From Bacteroidota bacterium (lineage in GTDB: Bacteria; Bacteroidota; Bacteroidia; Chitinophagales; Chitinophagaceae), in the NCBI GenBank assembly GCA_026391455.1, contig JAPLEH010000023.1:100907-164906 (forward strand): a stretch of DNA of 64,000 nucleotides. Reading direction: 5' to 3'. How positions within the stretch are numbered: the stretch's first letter is position 1; each line of letters starts with the position of its first letter. The position numbers and the translations under genes were made by a program. Of the stretch, positions 27,376 to 38,125 are shown one piece after another. The notes under the pieces were generated by a model, which had not been told where the DNA came from, ran no database searches, and worked only from the letters and a program-made list of their open reading frames with translations.

Positions 27376-29001
27376 ATGACACCTATCCGACTAACCATGA
27401 ACCAAACTACACCCAAACTGCTTTTGCTGGCCGTGTTATTTCACTGCTTTCAATCAAATGCACAAGTACCCATTCTGAATTCGAATCCCACTGCGGCACC
27501 TACGCTGTTTCTCGATTTCGATGGCCAAACTGTTGACAATACCAGTTGGAACTATGCAGGCCCGATCATTTGTGGTGGCTCCGGCCTCAATGCCACACAG
27601 ATCAATGAAATATTTGGAAGAGTGGCACAGGATTACTCCCCATTCACAGTAAATGTAACTACCGATTCACTGAAGTTTTATGCTGCGCCTGCCGATAAAC
27701 GTATGCGCATGATCATCACAGTTACCTCCGATTGGTTCGGCGCTGCGGGCGGCGTTGCCTTTGTAGGTTCCTTTACCTGGGGAGACGATACACCCTGTTT
27801 TGTATTCTCACAACTACTCAACTTCAATATAAAAAATATTTCGGAAGCCGTATCTCACGAATTGGGACATACGCTCGGTCTGTTTCATCAGAGTGTTTAT
27901 GATGTGAACTGTACCAAAGTATCCGAATATAATTATGGTCTTGGATCCGCTGAAACCGGCTGGGCACCCATTATGGGAGTTGGCTATTATCAAAACATGA
28001 CCCAGTGGCATTCAGGACCCAATCCCTATGGATGTACCAATATTCAGAATGACCTGGATGTGATCACCAACACAGCCAATGGCATTACCTTAAAGGCCGA
28101 TGATCATACAGCAGTTACCACTACTGCCACTCCCATTACCATCAGCGGATCTTCGCTCACTGGTATTGGACAAATTGAAAAAAATGATGATAAAGATGTA
28201 TTTAAACTGCAACTCACACAAGCAAAACATACACTGATCAATATTATACCGGGCAATGTTGGTGGTTCCAACAGCGGCAGTAATCTTGATATCAAAGCTG
28301 AATTGCTGAATGCTGCAGGTACAGTGATCAAAGAATACAACCCGACGACACAACTTAGCGCTTCCGTAGATACCATTCTCAATCCCGGCACCTATTACCT
28401 GCGCATCAGCAGTGTTGGAAATAGTTACTCATCTGGTTACGGAAGTCTGGGCACCTATGCCATTAGCGGAGCACTGGTTAACCCCACTTTACCACTGCAC
28501 TCATTACTCCTCAGCGGAATCACCGATAATGATAAATATGTAATGACCTGGAAGATCGAAGCCGATGAAACAGTAGCGACACAGGAAATTCAGATCATGA
28601 AACCCGGATCCACTGTTTTCGAAACGCTAATGACACATGGTGCTGATATCCGCAGAGCTGAAACGATACTCCGCGAAAAAGAAGGCACTTATTTCTTCCG
28701 CCTGCGTGTAAGCCTGAGTGATGGCAAAACCTATTATTCCAATATCACCAGTTATCAGCATACTGGAAACCAGGCTAAACCTTATACGTTACGTTATGCA
28801 CCGGGATCAAAAGACATTACCGTAATTCATACTTCTGTAAAAGCCAGCTACCAGCTCCTCGATTTTTCAGGTCGGCTTATCAGCAAAGGAAACCTCAACA
28901 ATGGCGTGAACACTATTCCTGCCTGGCAACTGGTACAGGGTATGTATATCGTGCAGTTGAACTGCGATGGAAAATTATACTCCGAAAAGATCTTACGATA
29001 A
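27376..29001 (+). CDS. Secreted zinc metalloprotease with T9SS type A sorting domain
   Basis: The 541-residue protein has a signal peptide (LLLLAVLFHCFQSNAQ), then a catalytic domain beginning 'TLFLDFDGQTVDNTSW' with the zinc site 'HELGHTLGLFHQ' (HExxHxxGxxH) and a Met-turn-like 'GWAPIMGVGYY', as in metzincins. A pre-peptidase-like beta domain follows (IEKNDDKDVFKLQL to GTYAIS). The end (KPYTLRYAPGSKDITVIH to LYSEKILR) is a type A sorting domain. It should be secreted and degrade protein outside the cell. ATG 27376 and ATG 27397 are both possible starts; the second leaves a tighter signal peptide. Confidence 0.9.
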   Translation: MTPIRLTMNQTTPKLLLLAVLFHCFQSNAQVPILNSNPTAAPTLFLDFDGQTVDNTSWNYAGPIICGGSGLNATQINEIFGRVAQDYSPFTVNVTTDSLKFYAAPADKRMRMIITVTSDWFGAAGGVAFVGSFTWGDDTPCFVFSQLLNFNIKNISEAVSHELGHTLGLFHQSVYDVNCTKVSEYNYGLGSAETGWAPIMGVGYYQNMTQWHSGPNPYGCTNIQNDLDVITNTANGITLKADDHTAVTTTATPITISGSSLTGIGQIEKNDDKDVFKLQLTQAKHTLINIIPGNVGGSNSGSNLDIKAELLNAAGTVIKEYNPTTQLSASVDTILNPGTYYLRISSVGNSYSSGYGSLGTYAISGALVNPTLPLHSLLLSGITDNDKYVMTWKIEADETVATQEIQIMKPGSTVFETLMTHGADIRRAETILREKEGTYFFRLRVSLSDGKTYYSNITSYQHTGNQAKPYTLRYAPGSKDITVIHTSVKASYQLLDFSGRLISKGNLNNGVNTIPAWQLVQGMYIVQLNCDGKLYSEKILR

Positions 29002-29030
29002 TCGTTCCTTACTGGATGAAATAATTGACA

Positions 29031-29650
29031 ATATTATTCCTATGAAAAACAAAAGAGCATGTCGGGTAAATTCCCTCATTTGCTGATCGCCGCTGGCTTT
29101 GTGCCAGTGGTGATCGCAGGGAGGGCGGGAGAGAGAAGTTAAAAATTAACCGGCAGGCAGGCAGGAAGTGAAAAATGAAAACGGGGCGTGGTAGAGGGAG
29201 TGCATGATCGCATGCCCGGATTTTGAAAGATATTATTCCTATGAAAAACTAAAGAGCATGTCGGGTAAATTCCCTCATTTGCTGATCGCCGCTGGCCCAT
29301 GCCAGTGGTGATCGCAGGGAGGGCGGGAGAGAGAAGTTAAAAATTAACCTGCCGGCAGGCAGGCAGGAAGTGAAAATTGAAAACGGGGCGTGGCAGAACG
29401 AGTGTATGATAGCATGCCCGGATTTTTAAAGATATTATTCCTATGAAAAACTAAAGAGCATGTCGGGTTAGGTCTCCCAATAGCTGATCACCGCTGGCTT
29501 TGTGCCGGTGGTGATCGCAGGGAGAGCGGGAAAGAGAAGTTAAAAATTAACCTGCCGGCAGGCAGGAAGTGAAAAATGAAAACGGGGCGTGGCAGAACGA
29601 GTGTATGATAGCATGCCCGGATTTTTAAAGATATTATTCCTATGAAAAAC
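29031..29650 (+). repeat. Three tandem copies of a ~200-bp structured element
   Basis: Units begin at about 29031, 29230 and 29432 with ATATTATTCCTATGAAAAAC. The same 20 bases return at 29631 and then diverge, so the periods are 199, 202 and 199 bp. Each unit holds a hairpin GATCGCCGCTGGC...GCCAGTGGTGATC closed by Watson-Crick and G-U pairs. The loops differ (TTTGT, CCAT, TTTGT), and in unit 3 each changed stem base still pairs. Units 2 and 3 contain the palindrome CCTGCCGGCAGG, and each unit ends near GCATGCCCGGATTTT. No long ORF is conserved among units. An RNA element or an expanded intergenic repeat is most likely. Confidence 0.8.
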
Positions 29651-29682
29651 CCAGCGCCGGCCTGGATGTCCGGCAAATCATG

Positions 29683-29718
29683 AATCGCCTTTGGTCCTGG
29701 ACTGAAGGCGATTTTTTT
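29683..29718 (+). terminator. Rho-independent terminator after the tandem element
   Basis: AATCGCCTT (29683-29691) and AAGGCGATT (29705-29713) form the stem and seven T close it. It ends a plus-strand transcript running through the repeats, which could start at the metalloprotease operon. Confidence 0.85.
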
Positions 29719-29800
29719 CACAGGTAAAGAAAAGAGCGGGAAGAAAAAGCGGGGGTTACATCCTCGTATCCGGGCCTACAATCACCCGGTAACATCCAAA

Positions 29801-29832
29801 CAAAAAAAACTGCACTGGTGAACCAGTGCAGT
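29801..29832 (-). terminator. Terminator downstream of the LuxR-type HTH gene
   Basis: ACTGCACTGG (29809-29818) and CCAGTGCAGT (29823-29832) form a perfect stem with a 4-nt loop. Read on the minus strand it is followed by a run of seven T. Confidence 0.85.
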
Positions 29833-29919
29833 GGTTGAACGATGGAAACCCTGTATCACCGGTTTGCCTCTCTCTATGGCTGATCCGTCCGGTATTATTT
29901 TGATGGATAAAGTATCCGT

Positions 29920-30018
29920 TTAATTTATTTTCTTCAAATCTTCAGTCGTTTCCGTCTTACCAAGGCCCTTCGTAGTATCAAAAGGGTCCTTTACTGTGTT
30001 ATCAATCCATACTACTGT
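29920..30018 (-). other. In-frame 32-codon extension after the HTH gene stop
   Basis: Directly after the TAA of the HTH gene the same frame stays open for 32 codons (TVVWIDNTVKDPFDTTKG, then GKTETTEDLKKIN). It has no start codon of its own. The composition looks protein-like, but the HTH domain is already complete before the TAA. It could be a remnant of a longer gene or chance. Confidence 0.2.
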
Positions 30019-30360
30019 TTACTTGTTAACAGTGACACGCTTAATCAGCGAAATAGAATTACGAATGCGCAATTTCCGGAGTGTATTGTACCGGTGTACC
30101 TCCACCGTTCTTGGCCTGATTTGCAAAATACTTGCAATCTCCAGTGATGTTTTACCATCAAGTACCAGTTTCGCAATTTCAAATTCCCTTGGTGTCAGTG
30201 CTTTTTTAAGGGATGTAAGGTCCCAGGCCAGGTCGTCGTTGTTTTCTTTTGGGTTTTCGATCATCTTTTTAAAATTTAATCGGGTTTTTATCAATAAGTC
30301 GCCCGGAACGTCGGCTCGTTCACGATCGTTCATCAATATAAAAGACATAGTATTTCTCAT
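30019..30360 (-). CDS. Stand-alone LuxR-type HTH protein
   Basis: The 113-residue protein ends with a LuxR/GerE HTH: 'LTPREFEIAKLVLDGKTSLE', IASILQIRPRTVEVHRYNTLRKL. The ~50 residues before it are charged and have no receiver domain. Two internal Met (MSFIL, MNDRER) are alternative starts. A DNA-binding output without its own sensor must get its signal from elsewhere. A receiver-like protein without an output domain is encoded 930 bp away on the other strand. Confidence 0.8.
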   Translation of the reverse strand: MRNTMSFILMNDRERADVPGDLLIKTRLNFKKMIENPKENNDDLAWDLTSLKKALTPREFEIAKLVLDGKTSLEIASILQIRPRTVEVHRYNTLRKLRIRNSISLIKRVTVNK

Positions 30361-30701
30361 TGGATAAAAATTACCTGTTACAAACTAAATCAAAAAAATA
30401 ATTCTATTTACTGCTCTCCACGTTCCACTTTGCAGAAAACACTTATTGTTTTTGGAAGTGGTTATTTATCAAACAAAAGCTGGTTATTTCTAACGAAGCA
30501 CGCTAATAATGATTTACCCTTACCCGATTACAATCTATCAGGAAAGGCTCCACGTCTTTCGTACCTCCTCCAACAAAATAATTATGTAAAAAAAACTTCG
30601 TAAGGCCAGAAAAGGCTTAGCTGCCTATGTAGTTGCCTTACGAATACTGCATCCATCACTCACTTAAGCGAATCAATGGCTTTCAAAAACCTACTGGATT
30701 T

Positions 30702-30732
30702 AAAAAAACCGGGGAATGTAGATACATTCCCC
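30702..30732 (-). terminator. Minus-strand terminator without an evident gene
   Basis: GGGGAATGTA (30711-30720) and TACATTCCCC (30723-30732) form a perfect stem. On the minus strand GG and seven T follow. No minus-strand gene lies upstream before 31294, so it may end a small RNA. Confidence 0.75.
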
Positions 30733-30972
30733 GACCACTAAACCCTGTTAATGGAACACTTCCTATGTAAATTTACATAGTTAAAAATCCTTAGAAATAC
30801 AGTCAAAAGTCAAAAACAACGAATCTCGTTTTTACTTTGTAAAAGCGATTTTTCAGGCCATGAAAGCATATTTTTTCTAGTCAAAAAAAGGGCCGAAATG
30901 AAGTTTTGGGCACTTTGCTGATCATCACATAGTTATTTTCACATAACCAGACTTCGCTAAAATCTATTTTTG

Positions 30973-31267
30973 CATTGTTGCTACAGCTTGGATACAGCAT
31001 TAACGGTTTAAAAAAAATTTCAAAAATGGTGAATTAACAGAAATAGTCTTTACTTAGTTAAACACCCCTTTTCGTAAAGCGCATTGACGTTTTATTAGCT
31101 AAATCATATATTTCATTGTTTTGCTACCTGCAAGGGCTTTTTACTCCTCTACAAATACTATAACTTGTATCCATAAGATTAAGATTTTCAGTACTACCTG
31201 TCCTTACAATCCAGCCCTTAGGGAGCTAATGATAAACCAAAAGAAAGCAGGTCAACCTGCTTTCTTT
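30973..31267 (+). ncRNA. Candidate small RNA or long attenuated leader
   Basis: A -7-like TATTTTTG at 30965-30972 and a strong terminator at 31240-31267 delimit about 290 nt with no ORF. The terminator lies 26 bp before the receiver-like gene, so the alternative is a leader controlled by attenuation. No known RNA family is recognised. Confidence 0.3.
31240..31267 (+). terminator. Perfect 13-bp hairpin before the receiver-like gene
   Basis: AAAGAAAGCAGGT (31240-31252) and ACCTGCTTTCTTT (31255-31267) pair completely. The T-rich 3' arm and the following ATTCTTT make it a terminator on the plus strand, and the A-rich 5' arm makes it one on the minus strand too. Confidence 0.8.
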
Positions 31268-31293
31268 ATTCTTTAAAATCCAATTTCTGTATT

Positions 31294-31710
31294 ATGAACA
31301 CACACATTGTACTTATTGACAATTGCCCAATCTATTCTTCCGGTATTAAAACGTCTATCACTGATCATACCGGCATGCCTGTAAACGTGAGCACCTACTC
31401 CGTTTCGGACTTATATGGTCATAGGTTAAGTAATGCCCTAACCGCAGCATGTGCCGGCATTCGTTTCGACACACAGGGCAAAGGGTATGAAATCAGAAAA
31501 CTGTTACTCGCTCTTCGAAAATATAATAAGAAAATAAAGATCGTAGCCTACTACGATACGCTAACCGCACGTACACTCGAAAGTATTGCGCGGTACAAAC
31601 CAGCCGGTTATTTTCAATTAAGTGCTAGCCCCTCTGACGTTGGAGCAGTTTTTAAAAACGTATTGCTTTCGAATACCAGATCCACCCGTAAAAAGAAAAT
31701 GGTTTTATAA
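31294..31710 (+). CDS. Receiver-like protein without output domain
   Basis: The 138-residue product resembles the receiver domain of NarL-type regulators: 'IVLIDNCPIYSSGIKTSI' corresponds to the usual acidic start. An Asp in GIRFDTQGKGYE stands where the phosphoacceptor is expected. 'KIKIVAYYDTLTARTLESI' and AGYFQLSASP follow, the last lacking the conserved Lys. No HTH follows. It may bind partners or be only weakly phosphorylated. A hairpin terminator precedes it by 26 bp. Confidence 0.6.
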   Translation: MNTHIVLIDNCPIYSSGIKTSITDHTGMPVNVSTYSVSDLYGHRLSNALTAACAGIRFDTQGKGYEIRKLLLALRKYNKKIKIVAYYDTLTARTLESIARYKPAGYFQLSASPSDVGAVFKNVLLSNTRSTRKKKMVL

Positions 31711-31862
31711 ACCGGTGGTGCTTTCCATGGCATCGGTATTGCTTTACTTTTGGTGAATCCTTTATTGCGGAGTTGATAGACCTGCTTCGTTATGCGATGC
31801 AGATATGGCGCTTACTGTATACGGAGCCTCATACTGAAAATTTATGGTTTGGGCAAGCGCAT

Positions 31863-31894
31863 AAAAAAACAGGCAAGCCCTGAGGCCTGCCTGC
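31863..31894 (-). terminator. katG terminator
   Basis: CAGGCAAGCC and GGCCTGCCTG (between 31870 and 31893) pair with one G-U. On the minus strand TTTTTTT follows. It lies 36 bp after the katG stop. Confidence 0.82.
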
Positions 31895-31929
31895 TACATC
31901 GATATTAGTTTTTCAATAAGAAATGCTGA

Positions 31930-34134
<2,205 letters not shown>

Positions 34135-34147
34135 TTATTTAGTTGTG

Positions 34148-34208
34148 TATCAAAATTACGTGGTAAATTTGATTGATAAAAACGATACTATCAATATTAA
34201 CATTGATA
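34148..34208. promoter_or_regulatory. katG-oxyR intergenic operator and katG promoter
   Basis: Two inverted repeats share the half-site ATCAA: ATCAAA (34149-34154) with TTTGAT (34168-34173), and TATCAAT (34189-34195) with ATTGATA (34202-34208). Their first arms are 40 bp apart, about four helical turns, as expected for a LysR tetramer. On the minus strand TAATTTTG (34151-34158) matches the -7 element and gives katG a leader of roughly 15 nt. The second repeat is next to the oxyR ATG and could give autorepression. Confidence 0.6.
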
Positions 34209-34214
34209 TCATAG

Positions 34215-35150
34215 ATGAATATTCAGCAGTTTCAGTATGTACTGGCCGTAGCGGAAAACCGGCATTTTGAGCAGGCGGCAGAGAAGTGTTATATCACCCA
34301 GTCCACCCTCAGTACCATGATCTCCAAATTGGAGGAAGAGATCGGCGTGCGCATTTTTGACCGAAAGAAAAAACCGGTGCAGATTACCAATGAAGGCCTC
34401 ATCATCATTGAACAAATAAAGCGGATCAACAATTCAATCAGCCAACTGGGTGAATTGGTTAAAGAAATCAAGGGCGAAGTAAAAGGCAATCTCTCTATTG
34501 CGGCTATTCCTACTATTGCTCCTTACCTCCTCCCCTTATTTCTTCAGGATTTTGCGGGTCAGTTTTCGGACCTGCACATTCAGGTAAAGGAACAAACCAC
34601 GAGTGAGATCGTACGTCAGGTAAAGCTGCGGGAGCTGGACCTGGGCATTGTATCCATACCGCTGAAGGACCCGGACCTGGTGGAGGTAAAATTGTACGAC
34701 GAACCCTTCGTACTTTATGATGCGGGGCAGACACATGCAAACGATATATCGATCAAAAAAATGGATGTGAGTAATTTATGGCTCATGGAAGAAGGGCATT
34801 GCCTGCGTACACAAGTGGAAAAATTATGCAAGCTCAGCAACCGGCAGATCAAACCCAAAGTGAATTTCGATTTCAAAGCAGGCTCGATTGACAGCCTGGT
34901 GCGTTTTGTAAAAGCGGGCAAATCAGCCACGCTCCTTCCCTATCTATCCGTTAATAACCTGCCCAGGGAAGAATTGAAATACATCCGTCAGTTCTCTGCG
35001 CCGGTACCTATGCGCTCCGTTGGTATTATCGTACACAAACATTTTGTAAAAAAACATGTACTGGACCTTATTCAACAGGAGATATTGAAAAAAGTGAATC
35101 CCTTGCTGCCTAAGATGAAAATTAAGACGGAGTTGCTGGCGCCGGTGTAG
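34215..35150 (+). CDS. oxyR: LysR-type peroxide regulator OxyR
   Basis: A 311-residue LysR protein. The HTH is in 'AAEKCYITQSTLSTMISKLE'. The co-inducer domain has two Cys nine residues apart, Cys196 and Cys205 in 'GHCLRTQVEKLC', the spacing of the redox pair Cys199/Cys208 of E. coli OxyR that forms a disulfide with H2O2. The divergent katG confirms the role. Confidence 0.94.
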   Translation: MNIQQFQYVLAVAENRHFEQAAEKCYITQSTLSTMISKLEEEIGVRIFDRKKKPVQITNEGLIIIEQIKRINNSISQLGELVKEIKGEVKGNLSIAAIPTIAPYLLPLFLQDFAGQFSDLHIQVKEQTTSEIVRQVKLRELDLGIVSIPLKDPDLVEVKLYDEPFVLYDAGQTHANDISIKKMDVSNLWLMEEGHCLRTQVEKLCKLSNRQIKPKVNFDFKAGSIDSLVRFVKAGKSATLLPYLSVNNLPREELKYIRQFSAPVPMRSVGIIVHKHFVKKHVLDLIQQEILKKVNPLLPKMKIKTELLAPV

Positions 35151-35254
35151 GGGATAAAATATAATCGCAATTGCACTTCTAACGCCTGAACATTTGTGCA
35201 TTGTCCGAAATGATAGATACTGGTCAGGTCCGAATACATTAGTTAATGGAATAT

Positions 35255-38104
35255 TCATTTACCAAATTTTCTCGGATAATAGGCTACTGACAACATAAAA
35301 TATTGCTGCAATACGTTGCTTGAATTAAATACTTGCATGTTACCTTCCGTAGTATTAATAATATTTCTGTTTTGTTTTAAAATATCCAGCGCTGAAAACT
35401 TAATTTCCCCATTTTTACCTTTCATAAACCGGTATGTAAGGCTGGCGTTCCAAATAGTAATATTAACCGGGTTCTGATTACCAAAATTGTTTTGGGTATA
35501 AGTAAGGCTGGAGCTCCACAAGAAATTGGAGGGAAATTGCAAAACCCCTGTTAACCGGGTAAACAGATTATCACTTTTAAAAGACCGGTTATTTAATCCC
35601 CGTTGTGCTGAAATATAAGTGGACTGCCCCTGTTGTAACTTAATGGCCATACGATCTCGGTAACTATAATCCAAGTGTAAGGAAACTTCATTAACAGTAG
35701 TACCTGAAATATTAAATAAGGTATTGATATACTGTGGTATGTGATAATATGAAAACTTATCCTGCAACTGCAGTTGAAAGGTATGCTTATTCCTCTCGAG
35801 TGATTTTTTAAACGTAAACTCACTCTTTATTGTTTTGTTTCCCTGCATATTGATTGGGTGTACAAGTCTTCGGCCTTCAGTGTCGTATATGATGCTGTCT
35901 GAAAAAGCATTCTTTTTTTGTAAATACCGAACCATTATATTAATATTCAGTGGATTTTTAGGCTTGCGGGTAACAAAACTGTATTGCAACAACAACTCCC
36001 GGCTTTGTGCAGGTAAAATATTCGGATTACCCATTGGAAAGTACCAAAAATTGCTGCTATCTATAAGCGGAGCAATATGAGAAACACCGGGAAAATCGAT
36101 CACAGTGGTATAACTCAGGCTGTAATTTGATTCATGGCTGCCATACTGATGATTGTTGAATTCTATGTTTGCATCCGGTATAAAAAACCAATAGTTATAC
36201 TTAAAATTTTGTTTTGTCTGCAAGGCATTACTGCGGTTGTTAAAATATTGTGCTTTAAAATTAATATTGATTCCAAAGTATTTATTATACCTGTGGGTAA
36301 GTCCCCTCGTAAGAGGTTTTGTAAACCCTACCGATGGTTGAAAATTTACTGATTGCTCATTCCTGGTATTGGTAAGACTATTATTAAATTTAAATGAATG
36401 GCTGAGAGAATCCCAGTCAAGTACATTCTCCCTGTTGTTAATGGAATTGAAGGTTAACACATTAGAAAGATCCATCATAATACCGCCCAGTCCGATTCGA
36501 TTCCCGAAAAGTAATTGCCTGAGTCCCGGGTAAATCATTCGTATAGTATTACTGATATCCTCCTGTTTTTTATTATAACTGCGATCGAACTTAAGTGTGG
36601 ATGGCATGCTCACAGTGGACTGATTAATTACATTTCGATCTGATTCCCCGGAATGGCTCTTTGCATTCACTACATATTCGATCGTAAAGTTTTTTGGTAC
36701 TCTCTTTTTTGCATCTCCCTCTTTAAATCGCTGGTATCTGAATGCAGCTTTAGCTTGTTTATCGGTAATAGCAGAGATGGAATTGGTATAAGATTTACCA
36801 ATAATGCCAATGCCAGTACTCTCCACCATGAGGCTATCTTGACCCTCCCACTTATTTTGACTTATCGAACCCATGGCATCCACCAAAAAAGAGTGATCCG
36901 CCATTGATTTTTCATAGTTAACATTGAAAACCTGATCAGTTTGCAGTGACTGTGTGTTAGTATTACTGTTTTGGGTTTGGGTGCTGTCTTTATCAAAAGC
37001 TGTTTTAATAAATCCGGTTGTTGTAAGCAATATATTATTCCGGTTCAAAAAGTAGTCCGCAGAAATACGGTGCTTTCTGAAATATACTACATCCGGCAAA
37101 AAGTCATAACTCCAGTGAACCCCAACTGCCACAGGCTGATTGAGCCCTGAAATGGAAAAATCAGGTTGGTATTCAATATTTGCCCCTTCACCTTTGAAGG
37201 AACTGCTCTTTATGAGTTCCTCCATATTTCTTGCTATTTTATTTACATTATTAGCGGCACCTACAATACTAAATTGCATTTTCTTATTGAATTTACTCAT
37301 CATTGCATCAGCTGAAAAACGTCCATTTGTACCTGCCCCTGTAGCTACCTTTCCAAAGTATCCTGTATTTTTCCCTCCTTTAAGTCTGATATTGGCATAA
37401 AGGGTGGAATCGTAAGGGTTTGTTTCATTTTTTTGTTGATAGACCTGAATTTTATTTATTATTTCTTTAGGAAGGTTTTGTGTGGCAACGGTTATGTTGC
37501 TGCCGAAAAATGGTTTACCGTTTACAAAGATCGCTTGCAATTTTTTTCCATTGAACGTTATTTCACCGTCGCCCCAAATGGTAAATCCGGGCAGCCTGCG
37601 CATCAGGTCCTCTGCATTGGCATTACTATCCAAACGAAATGCATCGGCATTGAATTCCAGGGTATCACCTTTCATACGCATAGGAGCAATAGAGGTTACA
37701 ATGACCTCTTCGTTTGTAGCTTGCGATTCCGCGACACTGTGAATAAACGCAGTATCGAATTCCATCTTCGGGCTTGAACTGCTCAACATAAATGACTTAA
37801 CCAAAGGTTTGTATCCCACATACGTTATTATCAATTTAAGTGGAATATTCAAAGGAAGGCGATGGAGAGTAAATTCACCGAACTCATTGGTGAGTGTAAA
37901 CTGTACAATACTGGAATCTTTGACCTTGTATGCTGCTACAGTGGCGCTTATAAGCATAAAATTATACAATGAATCTTTAACACTGCCTTTTGCAGTACCA
38001 GATTGCAGCGTATCGGCAGTTTGTTGCGAACTTACTATCTGACTGAAAAACAACAAGGATACGACCAATAATAGCCTTTTCTTTATATATAAGCTGCTTA
38101 CCAC
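35255..38104 (-). CDS. TonB-dependent receptor-like outer-membrane protein
   Basis: The 949-residue protein has a signal peptide (LLLVVSLLFFSQIVSS), a carboxypeptidase regulatory-like domain (residues ~35-110, 'FTLTNEFGEFTLHRLPLNIP', IITYVGYKP), a plug ('EDLMRRLPGFTIWGDGEITF', 'IFVNGKPFFGSNITVATQNL') and a long beta-barrel ending in aromatic FGK. It imports or exports a ligand through the outer membrane with TonB energy. The start is GTG 38104; no in-frame ATG precedes the signal peptide. It is the last gene of the peptide locus. No SusD-type partner follows, so glycan uptake is unlikely. Confidence 0.88.
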   Translation of the reverse strand: MVSSLYIKKRLLLVVSLLFFSQIVSSQQTADTLQSGTAKGSVKDSLYNFMLISATVAAYKVKDSSIVQFTLTNEFGEFTLHRLPLNIPLKLIITYVGYKPLVKSFMLSSSSPKMEFDTAFIHSVAESQATNEEVIVTSIAPMRMKGDTLEFNADAFRLDSNANAEDLMRRLPGFTIWGDGEITFNGKKLQAIFVNGKPFFGSNITVATQNLPKEIINKIQVYQQKNETNPYDSTLYANIRLKGGKNTGYFGKVATGAGTNGRFSADAMMSKFNKKMQFSIVGAANNVNKIARNMEELIKSSSFKGEGANIEYQPDFSISGLNQPVAVGVHWSYDFLPDVVYFRKHRISADYFLNRNNILLTTTGFIKTAFDKDSTQTQNSNTNTQSLQTDQVFNVNYEKSMADHSFLVDAMGSISQNKWEGQDSLMVESTGIGIIGKSYTNSISAITDKQAKAAFRYQRFKEGDAKKRVPKNFTIEYVVNAKSHSGESDRNVINQSTVSMPSTLKFDRSYNKKQEDISNTIRMIYPGLRQLLFGNRIGLGGIMMDLSNVLTFNSINNRENVLDWDSLSHSFKFNNSLTNTRNEQSVNFQPSVGFTKPLTRGLTHRYNKYFGININFKAQYFNNRSNALQTKQNFKYNYWFFIPDANIEFNNHQYGSHESNYSLSYTTVIDFPGVSHIAPLIDSSNFWYFPMGNPNILPAQSRELLLQYSFVTRKPKNPLNINIMVRYLQKKNAFSDSIIYDTEGRRLVHPINMQGNKTIKSEFTFKKSLERNKHTFQLQLQDKFSYYHIPQYINTLFNISGTTVNEVSLHLDYSYRDRMAIKLQQGQSTYISAQRGLNNRSFKSDNLFTRLTGVLQFPSNFLWSSSLTYTQNNFGNQNPVNITIWNASLTYRFMKGKNGEIKFSALDILKQNRNIINTTEGNMQVFNSSNVLQQYFMLSVAYYPRKFGK

Positions 38105-38125
38105 ATGAATGCGATTGACTATTTA

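Larger units (their letters stand above)
30361..31293. other. 933-bp gene-free region with several strong secondary structures
   Basis: No ORF here looks real. Features seen: TTCGTAAGGC (30597-30606) with GCCTTACGAA (30635-30644), a perfect 10-bp stem enclosing an AGGC/GCCT stem; a minus-strand terminator at 30702-30732; an 18-bp perfect palindrome at 30763-30780; a plus-strand TATTTTTG (30965-30972) matching TAnnTTTG; and a terminator at 31240-31267. Two terminators with no gene to serve suggest small RNAs. Confidence 0.55.

Noticed and set aside
30597..30644. Possible integron attC or riboswitch from the TTCGTAAGGC stem
   Set aside because: No attC core sites or known riboswitch motifs; kept only as a structural note in the gene-free region.
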